DNA from: Hymenolepis diminuta
Taxonomy: Eukaryota > Platyhelminthes > Cestoda > Cyclophyllidea > Hymenolepididae
Assembly: GCA_900708905.1 (NCBI GenBank)
Contig: CAADRB010000028.1
Coordinates: 310,001-374,000, forward strand
Reading direction: 5' to 3'
Length of the DNA stretch: 64,000 bases
This document shows, one piece after another, positions 36,988 to 50,065 of this stretch. Below the pieces are notes generated by a model. The model was not told the DNA's origin. It saw nothing but the letters and a program-made list of their open reading frames with translations, and did not search any database. Each line of letters starts with the position of its first letter. Within the stretch, counting starts at the first letter, position 1. Both the position numbers and the translations under genes were made by a program.

Positions 36988-39900
36988 GAACTATGTGGTA
37001 GAAAGTTTAACCGCATTTTGCAAGATTGTGGTTAAATTTCCAATGAAAGCAAATTAGGGCGCACAGAAGTTGAAATCGCCTTGCTGATAGGGATAGGTTG
37101 TTTCGATTCAAAACATTATGTATGGAAGGTTTATTCAGCGGAAGACTAATAGATCAGCTCTAATTACCAGAATAAATGCCAAACGGGAAACGTCAACTTA
37201 GATAGCAACTTCAAAACGCAAATATTATTGTAACAATAGCCAACGTCAAATTATAATGGCATTTATTTTCATCCGCAGTTTTATCGATCCATACCCTGGA
37301 TAAAAAAGTAGAAAATTTCGTGATTATAAATTATGAACTTGTGTTTACAGGCAAAATATTAAGAAATATGGTAGAGTTAATATAAATATTATAAAATTAT
37401 TTTATATTTTAGAAGGGCAGCATTACTGTAAGTGGATGTTGCAAGCATACAGAGGCACAAATTTTAGAGTTACTGAGAGATCTTTATTTTCAGAAACTTG
37501 ATACACATAATTCTCCTTCTTCTCCCAGTGATAAGAATCATAATGAAAACTATATATCTCCCTATCATAATGTATGATCAGGCCACTTTTTTCAGTTATA
37601 CTAAATTTGCTCAGATTTCAGAGGGAGAAAACGGAGTCTAAGGTGACAAGACTAGTCTAACAGCCAGACTAGACCAGGTTAATCGATGTAATTAAAATTC
37701 TATTAATACTTATAGAATTGGGTTCGGTTGAATTATGACTAGCTTGAGATTTATCCCATCATTTGACTTACATTTCTGATATGGCAGAATATGATTGGTA
37801 AGACAATGAATCAATCGATGAATTCCTTCTGTTCACTTTGTCAATGGGTGACATGTCATATATATGATATGGAGATGGCATGACTACACTGCACTTCTCG
37901 TGCTTGGAGAGGCATTGTTTTCACCTTTCTATCGCTTTTTATGGAAATTGTGTTTGTAAAATTATGGTTACCTAGTAATTTTCTTTTTATCGATTGGACT
38001 ACATAAATAAAGTATAGATCCCAAGCATCAAAACTTATACACTTCAGATTAAGAAAACGCAACCAAATGAACGAATATTCTTTAAAACTAGTATCTGCTA
38101 CTATTTTCTTCCGCTTTCCTTGAAAGTTAAGCTCCAATCGAACCCCTCCAACATTCTCAGGGAATCTAGTTTTTAAAGACACTAGGGCCCTTACCGTCAT
38201 TGTAGGCATGCAGAAATGTCTGCTTAATGAACAAGACCTCTAAATTTGCACTCCTCCCGTCTTGAGCAAGTACTGTATAAAAATCTAGGCACAATCCGTT
38301 AAAATTTTTTCTTATTTTCACCTTTTGCCAAATAAAATTATTTAACGTTGAAAAGATATTTCAGGTAACTTACTCTATTCCCCAAGAAGACCAACTGGAA
38401 ATATAGTATTTGCATTTCCTACGGCCATATTTCAGGTATTTTCGAGTGATTTATCGTAACTTACTTAAAATTATTTAGAAAACAGAGGGAAAGTTAAAAT
38501 TTAAAATATAATTAAATTCTTTAAAAAAACACGAAAACTCAAAGTTAGGAAAAGACGGTAACAATGTTATATTTTCATTTTAAAATAATTTATTTTTTTG
38601 GAAAATTAAATGCACATTTCGCATCTTTTCCTTGCCATAGCACCTGTTTTATTTCCCGTACTTTTTTGATAATGTCAGCCCATTTAAATGTCTCAGTTTT
38701 TGGCAAAATAGTGACAAGCTCGTGCTAAACCTAGAAATTCTTCATTATAAATTTAAAAACCATGCAGTTATTCTGGCAAAATTTTGTCAAATTATGTACA
38801 TGACCAAGTTAAGATAGCTGAAGTACTTTCAGAATTGCGACAAAAATAATTACAGTTACGTACTTAGATACTTTTTTTGTGATTTAAGTCAAACAAAGTT
38901 CGATTGGGAGGTAGTTGGTTAAGAGTATCTTTCTTGCTTGCAATATTAATTCTTTTAGATGTGATATTTCTGGCAGTTAAATCCTATTATTCTTTATACA
39001 AATTATCTGCCATTTCTCGTAATTGAAAATACACAGCATTTAAGCAGAGTTAGTTAATAGATATCTGATTACGGATTGTGGGTTTATTTTACTCTATCCC
39101 TTCTAATTTTTAGTAGTTAGTATAACAGAAATCTAGAAAAAAAAAATGCCAAGGTGGATGGAATGGTTAATAGGCATCAATGTAGACAGTAATGGAGGTA
39201 TACATTTTTGGATATCATAACCAGTCGGATTAATATCAGAACACCGCTCATTCATAGATGCTTTTGTGGAAATCAGTACCATTCCATAAGAGTTCAAACT
39301 TGAGGATGCCTAATAATTCTATGAGGACCTTGAGATTGTATTCAAGTGCTCTAAGAGGTGCGTGGTGACATATCCTTGAGGTCATAGAGAGTTGTCAAAG
39401 AAAACTTTTTGAAGGTAGGTAAAACAGTGATTTTTGTCACTGAAAGACGATAGGAGACTTTTCAAAAGTATGCTATAATTTTAGTAATATCATGAGTAAA
39501 TAAGTGGACCATTTTATTAAATAAAAGTTTAATTTTCTCATTTATAATATAAACTGCATAAAATTAAGGAAGCACTAACATGAATGTGGCTTCAAAATCC
39601 GACTTTCATCTGGTTAAAGTTGGTTTCCTTTTGAAAGTTTTCGCTAGTGTTAACTAAAAGTTGAGAACAAAATTTGAAATTGCCTTTTCAAAGAAAATTT
39701 TTACTTCAGTTTTACCAACTGTTGAATGGTCATTGAGATATCCTGACATTAGAGTCTGACCACATGAATAACTCCTTGCGACAGAGCAGCTGAACATGAA
39801 TGAGTGAATGCCGGCAGTCATGTTCGCCTCATCTGCCTATCTAAGCAGATCTAACCGACACAACATCCCAAAATTTGATCTTAGTAAAGATGTGTTTCCT

Positions 39901-42900
39901 CTGAGTCTTTTATTCCTATTGTACATAGTCAAACTTATATGTGATCAAAAAGCGCCTCTTTTAAGTAAATTCATTCCTAAATATAAGCCGCATTATTTAT
40001 AAATTCTCTACTGTTTTGAGTTGCATTAGTCATAGCTGGCTTGTAGAGGGTACCGACAAAATAAATCGGGGACACTCAAATTAAACTGAGTACAGTTTGA
40101 GAACTTTGTTTTGATGGAATGAGTTTAATAAGGCCTACATTATCCATAAATACTCTTAAACATGTTGGTGAAATTTTATTGTCTATATTAGTGTAGATAT
40201 TTCAGTATTATTATTATTGAAATTATTAAATTCATTGATACAGTTATTTAAGATTACTAATCTGAATCTTTCAATCGTACAAATTTGAAAACTTAAATGA
40301 CTATATTTATAGAAATTTGAAGCAAGCATTTAAATCTTAGTTATTACTTGACACAGTAAAGCCAAATATCCGTTTACAACGCGGAAGCTTTCATGATTGC
40401 TCCGGAAGTACCATATTTTTGGTCATTCCAATCGTGTTAGTTTAATTTTTACTCAAATATTCTGTGATAGGCAGGAATATTATTCCAAAATTGGAACCTA
40501 TCATTTCATAAATGTCACTTAACTGAATGAGACTAATTCGATATGCGCCGCTGGCACATTAGTCAATGTGCAAATCTGTGGGTTCAGAAGTTAAAAATCA
40601 AAACCGGTTAGGGAAATGAAGTATTCGAATGAACAAAGATGCAAGAGGATCCCAATTTAGTTATTAAAAATGTTTCAGGAATGTTAATATATTATTAATT
40701 TGAAAAATTAGAAATAATAATTGTCTAACTAGTGTGTTATGCTTTTTGGACAAACAGATACGTGGCTTTAATTTAGCAAGTGGGTAGAGATAATTTAAAT
40801 TGTACATTACTAACCTCAAATTGAAGAATAGGGTCTGAGAGTTTGTTAATCTGAGTAGATAATGCATCTGACTTTTAATAATCCTTCGATTTTTAAAGAA
40901 TAATTGGTTGTCAGAATAGTGCCACTAATATCCTGGAAATCGGTTAAATTAATCTAATAAATTAATAACTTCCACCAAACTATTCTTTCATTATTACTTA
41001 AAAACCATATATACTCTATGCCGATAAACTACTTTGACTTTATATCACATAATAAAGTCACATCAAAGCAAAAAATTTTACAATATTTCATTGCAGGAAA
41101 GTAACTGAAATCGGGTAAAGTTTAATGAGGAACAAGAGAGGGATCGGAAAAGAGTGCGAAAAGAATCACCTCATTTGATTTGCGGATTCCAATTGTATAA
41201 AATTCACTTAACGGGTAGTTTACCTTCCAAAATTAAAACGTTATTATTCGCTCCTGGATTAGTAATCCACTTTTTTCCACAACCTCCAGAGCTTATTCCC
41301 ATGTGTCATAACTTGTTCTTAAGCCATTAAAAACTACGATCATGCATTCTTATATATATATTTTAGCCGTCATCATTAAATTTTCTTTACGATCTTTGAT
41401 TCTTCTTAATATTTTTAAAACCAAAGATGTGAAACTATCTTAGTAAATCAATTGGTAGTGAAGGTTATATGTTCTTTATCACTCAAGAACGAAATGATAA
41501 TCCAAAACCAAATGAAGTGTGACACGGATATCTTGAGATTGCTCTCTGCATCTTTTTGATCCTTTCCCCATTATCAATTTTTGAACTTACGTTAACTGAT
41601 TGCAATTACTTCCCTCAAAGAAAAATACTGTGAATAATAATAAAAGAAATTAATGGCCATTATAAATTAAAATATTAATATTTAAATATATATGATTTAG
41701 TTATTATATATTAAATACTTATAATCAAGTATCATAAACACAACCGTCAGTGGCAATCATGTCATAATCTAAACTATATATCCCAGAACTGAAATGAGAA
41801 AATTGTAACCCATTTAGTTGAAGTCCAAGCTCGTAATGGTCAATCCTCGTTTTACTACTACACATGAATTGATTTTATTATTACTCTGCCAACAGTCACC
41901 TCCCAAGTTAAGCACACAGGAAAACAAACTTCGGTGAATTCACATGTCCGGGAAAATCAGTTCAGAGCAAACAGGTAATAAAACTATCCCTGTTTAGATG
42001 CAAACAAACACAATAAAGGGCTTTAATCTTTCCTCCCTAAGGTCCTATTTGCTCTCACAGTCTTTCTATGCGATTCTATGCTTGGTAATCTACAAAGAGG
42101 TAGTTTAATCTACTCCAGTGTGAATAGCTTAAGAGCACCGATCATTAGATTGGTAGAGGCCGGGTTTAATTAATATAAGATATTCCTATACACTTTGGAT
42201 ATTTCTGAGTTACTTTTCCGTTAACGACAAACAACCGCCTTTCCCAATAATTAAGAGGAAATTTATGTGCAGTTGAGAACGAAAATGCGAAAGTAAAGAC
42301 AGAAGAGAAAAAGACAAAGATTGAGACATATAGAGGGAAAGCAAAGTGTAGTTAAAAACTAGAATGTATATGTCCCATGTATACTAACTGATTGATCGTA
42401 AGGGAAACACTAGTGAAAATCGGTAATCGATAGACACGTGAACTTTATGAACAGGGGAGTGGCATGAACTGACTGTACTCCGTTTATGCAAGCTTCCGAA
42501 GGTAAAATAACGTCGCCTAAACCTTTTCAGGTTAAATGTGGTTTGATTATTTGTACATCAGTGCTGTTCATACTACTTACTGAATAAAAAGCTGGGTATC
42601 AAATAGCGAAACGATTTCAAAGAAGGTATTTTAATTGCTTCCTACTTACAAACACCATTTGTGCTTGTTCTTCTGTCAGTATCCTTTTTAATACTGCTCA
42701 TACTACTCTTTAACAGAAAAAGTGAAATAGGGGTTTAAGTATGACGCTCAGTGTTAGGACAGAGTGAAACCTACGTAGCATATAAAAAGCAATTATTAAT
42801 GCATAAATTAATAAGGGAATGTTTCATCATTGCTTCTTCTGGTGCTCAAACAAACAGACTGAGTAGAAACAATAGGAGGAGGCAGTAAATTGTCCTATCA

Positions 42901-45900
42901 ACTTACAACAAAGTAACTTTGCTCTGTATTTTATTCTAGTTCATCACGAGGCTGAGTATAAACGATAGGCAATAATTGTGAAGACAGAGGAAAATCTAGG
43001 TAATGTACTTAACCGTTAAATTTTGCTTCTTACATCAATGGCTAGTTGCTTTGCTTCTTTTGGTTTTCAAAATGCCCAATTCCCAAAAGAATCTAAATAA
43101 AAACACGGAGGTACCAATAAAGAGAAAATGCAAACTTTGGTCGAATTCATTCCTATTGCTAAATAAAACAAAATGAAATCTGCATTACATTTTACTGATT
43201 TGTTTATGTGATAAAATAAATATGGATACATAACAGTCTTGGTAAACACAGCAGAGCACAAGTTTTTGCGTTCAAACTAGGAGATAACCTAAAAATTTAA
43301 ATTCCTTGCTGATTTCTCGAAAAAAATTTTTGATTGGAGATTCCATTTCATTTAAGGTTAGGACGAAAAGTGGATGAGCTCCTCCATCTTGCTTTTTTTG
43401 GGAAAAAAGTTAACAAAATGTTAAAATTAGCTCAATTACTGTTAATAGGCATAAAATCTTATGAAATTTGCATGTCTCACTAGCATTCGCCCAAGGTCAA
43501 ATCACAGTATTAAAAATGATTATTTTCATTAACATCTCTTTCTTCCAATGACCTATCCTTAATATTTGCGTTTAAAGGTTGAACTCAAAGGGAATTTCAT
43601 CTTCAAAATGTGTCATGTTGACTGATGGAAAGCTAAAACTAGACTATATCACTGGAAATTCGGTTTCTGCCAAGCAGTTTAGATTAAATGAAGATTTAAT
43701 TATTCATAATATCAGAGTTAAAATCATATTCAGGTCACTCATATCACTTGAAGACATTCTGTACGTTTACCTTATTTTATGTAAGAAGTAAGAAGAATAT
43801 GTGATAGATTCTTCGCACCCCATCGGCCATGTCCAGTTGTCGATGCCGCCACGTATAGTTTGGGAGCTGTGAGTTGCTATGCACAGGTTAGGATTTCCTG
43901 CGTGAGACATTAGTGAGGAACTTGGCCAACATCTCATCGTTCAGTAGAATGACAATGTACTATAATAAAATTTGATCAATCTCATCGGTGCCACAGTTTT
44001 GACTAAACTGAAATATTTCAAACCTCTAGCATTGAAAGAATTGTTTGCACGTTATCACTGAATCGTACCTGTCTGCTATATCATTTGACACACTGTCACC
44101 CATATTCAAACAGTAGGGCACCAGCAATTCAACTACCTAATAAACAAGTGTCCTCATTTTCAGAGATCACTATTTTCTGAGTTATCGATTACTGATTGAA
44201 GATTTTATGACTGGTCCTGCCAACGGCATGAGAAAGTGCAAAATCGATTGGTATGCAAGGTCTTAAAATCTATAACATGCGTGTCATCTATTTAAAAATA
44301 TTTTGGAGCTGCAAAATTGTATAAATTAGATTTTGAAATATTAATTTTGTAGCCTAACTTCTGCGAAACCGCTAAACTAAGTGCTAGCTCCATCCGTTAG
44401 GGTTATTTTTTGAAATAATAATACGTACAAAATGCAGAAAAACTACTAATTAAAAAATAACTGCAGCAATTTTATCAAACTTATTATAATGAAAATATTT
44501 TTAAAAATGTAAATCAATACTTTTCTCATTCGCAGTATTCAACTTTTGTTCTCGTAGATATAGAAATATTGAGTAAAAAAGCTTTTCATTCAGCAAGAGG
44601 TGATAAAATTTAATAGAAATGGCAAACAGACGTTTTCTTTCCGGGTACAATCAGATAGAATTGAAAAATAAGACTGACCTGGAGCAATAACAGTATCGTA
44701 AAAAATAACTTCATCATTACTTAAAATCAAGCATTCAATAAAAATTTTCGATTTAATACAAACAAAACGTGTTAAAACCAAATTGAACTAATTGGTTTTC
44801 TGAGTACTCATATTTTAGCCATCCCGTCGTAGAGCTTACCAATTCGGCACTATGTAGATCTCAAGAACCTAGCCATTTCTACGATGCTTCATATTATTAT
44901 TATTATTATTACCAATAGTAGTACAAAATATCTTACAATTTTTAATTGTAGGAAGCAACTGAAGTCAGTTGATAGAAAGTCTTATCAATGATGAAGGGGG
45001 AATCGGAAAGATACAGAAAGCAAGATACAGATCGGTGCTTAGTAAGCGCTTTAGTTGAGAAGGGTCGGTTTTGCAACTTCATTTTCGATCTTTTCCCGAT
45101 TGTTGAGATGATGTTAGGCGACTTACAGGGTTAATATTATTAGAAACGAGAGCTTAGTTAAATGATTAGAGCCAAAACAAAATCACTCGAAATCTGATGA
45201 AAAAATCATACCATTTACCACTAATTTTATCATCAAATCACCTCTAAATCTTCTTCTTTCTTCTACATTAACCCTTTTTAGTCAAAAGAAATATAAAAAA
45301 CTCCGTTAAATAAAAACCCATTTTAGTGAACTATTAGGCAAAATGTAAAATTTATGGAACTTTTTGTGGATAAACATCTCGTATTTTAAGTTTTTATGTG
45401 AAAAAGATGGAAGGAGAAGCAAAATTAAGATATCGGAAACGAGATTAATCTGGTGTGTATATTTGCCACATTATTTTGTCCAATTTGCTAGGGTAAGCCA
45501 ATTCGAAGAGTCTGCATTAGATCTACCCATATTCTACCTGGCTTTAACATCGAATACTTAAAAGCTCAAATTTTCAATCAAACATTCTTTAAAAGGTTTA
45601 TGTAATTGTGAAATCAAAAAGCCTGTTCAATCACTAAGCCTAGTCATATCAAACATGCGAGTTAGATAAGTAGATGAAGAGATTTCAACATTTAATTTTT
45701 TTAAAAAGAGGCCAGTGAAATTCTAATTTGGTCATTGAGGCATTTTTCTTCATTTCAACTGGAATGAATTTCGAAATCGTGAGCGAGTTTCTGAATTAAT
45801 TGTGATTTGAGTTCCAATTACTAGAATAAAACTTTTCTATTTGGAACCTTCAACAATAGTTCAAATATTCAGCTTTATTTTGAATTTTATTCAAATTGCT

Positions 45901-48138
45901 GATGCAGTTTGTATTTCATATGTATTTGAATAACTTTCGTCTATGACATGGCATTATATAACAACATATTTTATTAATTTTCTTTTAATATTTGATTGCA
46001 GCAATTACAGATCACGAATATTGACATATCTGATCTTTCCAAATTTGACAGTTCAAATTTATGTGAGAAATTTGGATCTCTGCGATTTGTTACATTTGAA
46101 TTAGGCGTCTCTTGATGCTAAAAAGTTGAAAGATCTTAAGACGCCTGATTCGAAATTTCATGCACTGCTGCAATACGACCTAAATTTTTCATTTTAAATT
46201 GTTCACTTATATAATATTGATTATTTATGGGTTTGATATCTGATTAGTATTAAGGAAAGACACTTGAAAGCCTTCTAATTTAAAGTAATTTATCTCTTTA
46301 AAATACCTTTACTTGGTGGCGCTGATAGTCATTCAAACGATGGAGTAATCTTAGTGAAATTTTAAACCTGAGTCATTATAGAGGTCGAAACAAAATTACA
46401 TACAATCACCGATAAACGCTCTTTGAGACGCCGCTATTTGAACGTAATATATTTCCTCCTGTCCTCATATGTTACTAATTTGCCTAATTAAACAATCGTA
46501 ATTGGCACAATATTACAAAGAAGAGAATTAGTAGAAAATGTGTTCTCTCTGAGGTATTCAGAGTCTTTTATGCATAGTTCCAAGTATGGTACATAGCCTT
46601 TACCAGTCTATCAAAGCTCCTTTACCTATTTTTCAAAATATTATGTATCACGTATTTAAATTTATTTAAATATCACATTTGATCATGGACTAAAGTACAA
46701 CTGCTCGACATAAACTAAGTTAGATTTTTGTTAAATTTTCAAAGAGAAAGAATGTTCATGAATTGTGAAATAAAAGTCAACATTCGGCAAGTTAAGTTGT
46801 ATGAGTTTTTCCTGTGTGTGGAGTCTCTAATTGTCTTCATTCATCGTCCTTGGTGGCCTGCCATTAATTTTAGAGCAAAAAACGATTAAAACTTTTATTT
46901 TCTTATGCGATTAGATGTTTACATCTCATCCAGTGATTAATAATTGTTTCACTTTTCTACTTTACTGTAAGCTTGATATCTAATGTCTAAAAAAGAGATA
47001 CATGAACATTTATTTCAGCATTTAGAAGAAATAAAAAAGTTGAGATGGATTTGAAATAACTATGCATAATTACATTTTTAACAAATGCCTATTCTCATAA
47101 CACTTTACAATTTTCCAATTTGAACTCCGATGAAAGGTACATCTTGTAAATATATCTTGCTTTCCCATTAATAAAAGCAACGGAATTTCCAGGCAGGTAT
47201 GTGTTGAAATTTCAAGCAAAATGATTTGACGATTTTCTCCCTTTTTAAAACTAATTCTTGACGTTTGATTGTTGTACGCAAAAGTGTTTTCTCTTTAGTC
47301 GTAATTTTAAATGCACTGAAAGATTAGGGTTATTTCACTTTCACCAGGGGCCCGTTTATTCGCTCTTGGTATGAATTTGTATGTGTTTCAATCTGGCCGG
47401 ATTAGATTCAATTACTAAAACCTTAAACTGTGGTTTTGCTTGATGACTCCATGCTTTTGATGTACCTTTTGGTACAATACGTGTTTCCAAGTACACTGAT
47501 AGTTCCATTCTCAAGGTTTAAATTTTATTATGTGTGAATGAGGATGGTAGGCTATTTGTTTAGCTCTAGGGATAGACAAAGAATGAACTAAGCTTTCACT
47601 CTCCCTTTTATGTTAGTGCAAGTGATATTTTCAAAGTTCATTGGCATCAAATCGTTTAAACTTGGTTTTCTCACTGACATTCTCACTAGACAAATTGAAT
47701 CACTTAATTACCTAATTGCACACATGCAGTATAAGAAAATTGATGAATTGTGTTAGAATCTTTCACTACAAGTCGCAGGTTTCCATATTTCATAAAGTTG
47801 AATATTTAACAAGTCTCCGGAATGACAGAATCAGATCCAATACTATATTACTTTGTGAAACAATTTTTATGGCAAATGGATTATGGATGTCAGCAGTAAA
47901 ATATTCTTCTAGAGGTACAACCAGCCGTGTAGCAAATAACCAAAGCGTTTGGTGAAATTTTTCGAGGGTTAATTTTGAGTAAAACTTCTACAAATAACTG
48001 ATCTATGCAAAAAACCTCTAATATGTAAGATCTAAATTCTCTGCTGGGCATGCTATCTGATCCTGCCAACTACTGAATATGCAATTTCTAGTGTACAACA
48101 TACTCTCTAACCCAGTCACACAATTAAATTTCTTATAA
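36988..48138. other. AT-rich non-coding DNA
   Basis: No gene is supported over about 11 kb. A minus-strand frame of 117 codons at 37856-38209 has no domain. GC-richer unassigned patches lie at 38100-38260 and 43810-43960. An (ATT)6 microsatellite is at 44893-44910. Two stretches near 41085 and 44935 share a diverged motif (see findings). Confidence 0.6.
44893..44910 (+). repeat. Microsatellite (ATT)6
   Basis: Six uninterrupted ATT units. Confidence 0.9.
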
Positions 48139-48893
48139 ATGTTGACGGCTCGACGACAAGCTCAGGCAGCGGATTTGTCAATTCTCGGAAATACTGAAAG
48201 TGCCATCGAAAGGGCAGTTTAAGATTAGGTGTCTGAAAAGAGTGTAAAAGTTATCATCGAGTGCGAGTTGAATTACACTCTTGATTCCAAGTATTTTATC
48301 AGTTTGAAAATCAATACACTCTTTGAAAATAAAGCAGACACACTGATTATGCTAACTAAACTGGGCAATCAGGGTATGTATTCAGAAGTACGCAATGTCC
48401 TTTATGCAAGCTCGGTGATTCTTGGGCTGTGTTATCCCCTCTCCTTTGGGCACTGGCGTTCCAAGTAAGTTGATAGAGGACTATAAAAATCATGAATCAG
48501 TTGGACCAAAAAGATTTTAACCTAAAACGAATCCATCCGTACCCGCAGAACTATCATTTTTTCTCAATGCAGAGAAGAGGAATTTCATTTTCTTCAAATA
48601 CTAGACGAACACGAAGTACATGGAAGTTATCGATATCAAATCTCTCCTTTTCGTACCTTTAGTCAGAATTTAAATCTCAAGCGTCATATTTACGAACATC
48701 TTGGGTTTGAGTCATATCAATGTCACGTCTGTCGCAAAGGCTATTATCGATCGATTACCTGATGAAGTGCGGTCATTCAAATGTTCATGCTCGTGAGAAA
48801 ATTTTGATCATTCCCAATTCCTCTCAAAGCCTTGACCATCTGCATACTACTAAAACTATGGTATACAACAATTTTCCCTCTCCTATAAACTAA
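48139..48893 (+). pseudogene. Decayed, apparently intronless C2H2 zinc-finger coding copy
   Basis: A protein-like frame starts at ATG 48139 (MLTARRQAQAADLSILGN), is broken by TAA (48220) and TAG (48226), then continues from 48229 to 48468. A frameshift near 48440 moves it to a frame reading PLGTGVPSKLIEDYKNHE, ending at TAA 48518. A third frame holds two finger units: YRYQISPFRTFSQNLNLKRH (48626-48685), with both Cys positions apparently lost, then YQCHVCRKGYYRS, a one-base loss near 48752, and DYLMKCGHSNVHAREK, where the first zinc His is Cys. The tail runs to TAA at 48891. Three frames, at least two stops and lost zinc ligands make function unlikely. Lack of introns suggests a retrocopy; a decayed single-exon gene is the alternative. 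The parent would be a sequence-specific DNA-binding protein. Confidence 0.65.
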
Positions 48894-49732
48894 AATTGTT
48901 AAAAAGCGGCTAAATCTCACATCTACTGTCTATTACGAAAGTGATGCATTCGTCTAAGTTCATTTAAAATTTCCATAGTATTTATACCTTTCCCGTTTCA
49001 CTGTTGCACTATTTAATTGGTTTAATTCAGCAGAAATTTTACTGGTAACTACCCTCTCTTTTTTATATTTATTTAGTTTTGGAAGCAGTGGGTAGTCTAC
49101 AGATATTTTTGGGGAAAGAACTGGAAAAATTGGAAAGGATTGTGTCTCCTGTATGTAGGACGAATTTCGGTAACAGATATTTCAGCTTAACGGAGAAAAA
49201 TGGAATTTAAGAAAGAAACTTTAGCAATACTCTGCTTGGAAAATCATCTATAAATGTGATATTATTTTTATTCCTTATCTGCGTTACCTGACATTGTGAT
49301 TCGCTTATTGATTTTTATCAAGTTCGTGATCTTCTTCGTAAAGATGTATGTATGACTCATTCTCTCTCCTTTATGCAGTTTATCGATTTCCTCCGTAATC
49401 TAACATTTGCATTATGGGTTTTATTCCTTCAATGCACCATAATTTCAGTTTACTGAATAGAAGGTTACTAACTTCCTGATATTCTTTACTAATAAAGTGT
49501 CCTATCATTGGATCTATCTCATCACTTTCTTGTGGCAGGTGATTTTGTGCAAGTGAAAGGAGCCATTATTGTTATGAATATTTGGTTACTTTTAATTGCA
49601 TTAGATCGACTACTATTGTTGTTTTAGATTCAAAAAATAGACTATTATCCTCAGTTAATGGATGAGTTGACAATACTTACGGCATAACTCTGTTAAATTT
49701 ATGCAGTTTACACTAGGTAATCCGCTATTTTA
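48894..49732. other. AT-rich non-coding DNA
   Basis: Nothing recognised between the zinc-finger relic and the tandem duplication. Confidence 0.6.
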
Positions 49733-50065
49733 AGCCACTACATGTGAATCTGAATTTTTAAATTTAATAATACCGAAGGTTTCAATTACTTTTTTAATGA
49801 AAGTGAAAGTATTTGCTAAAGTATAGGTTATATGCAAAATGGTGCGAAAAGGACTTCAAAATGTCTATTGATTCGAATAGTTAACTTATCAATTTTGAGC
49901 CACTACATGTGAATCTGAATTTTTAAATTTAATAATACCGAAGGTTTCAATTACTTTTTTAATGAAAGTGAAAGTATTTGCTAAAGTATAGGTTATATGC
50001 AAAATGGTGCGAAAAGGACTTCAAAATGTCTATTGATTCGAATAGTTAACTTATCAATTTTGAGC
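49733..50065 (+). repeat. Perfect 165-base tandem duplication
   Basis: 49733-49897 and 49898-50062 are identical base for base, with 3 further matching bases (AGC) at the end. The unit begins AGCCACTACATGTG and ends ATCAATTTTG. It is AT-rich and non-coding. No divergence means either a very recent duplication or an assembly error. Confidence 0.95.

Noticed and set aside
37856..38209. 117-codon minus-strand open frame, with a TTCGATTGG B-box-like site on the same strand
   Set aside because: No domain, no splice pair, and the second half is Lys/Ile/Phe-rich like translated AT-rich DNA. The B box lacks a T-stem.
42570..43050. Apparent repetition of TTGCTTC and CTGAGTA-AAAC-ATAGG phrases, suggesting diverged tandem repeats of about 95 bases
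   Set aside because: Only short phrases align, and the spacing between them is not constant. Likely chance in low-complexity DNA.
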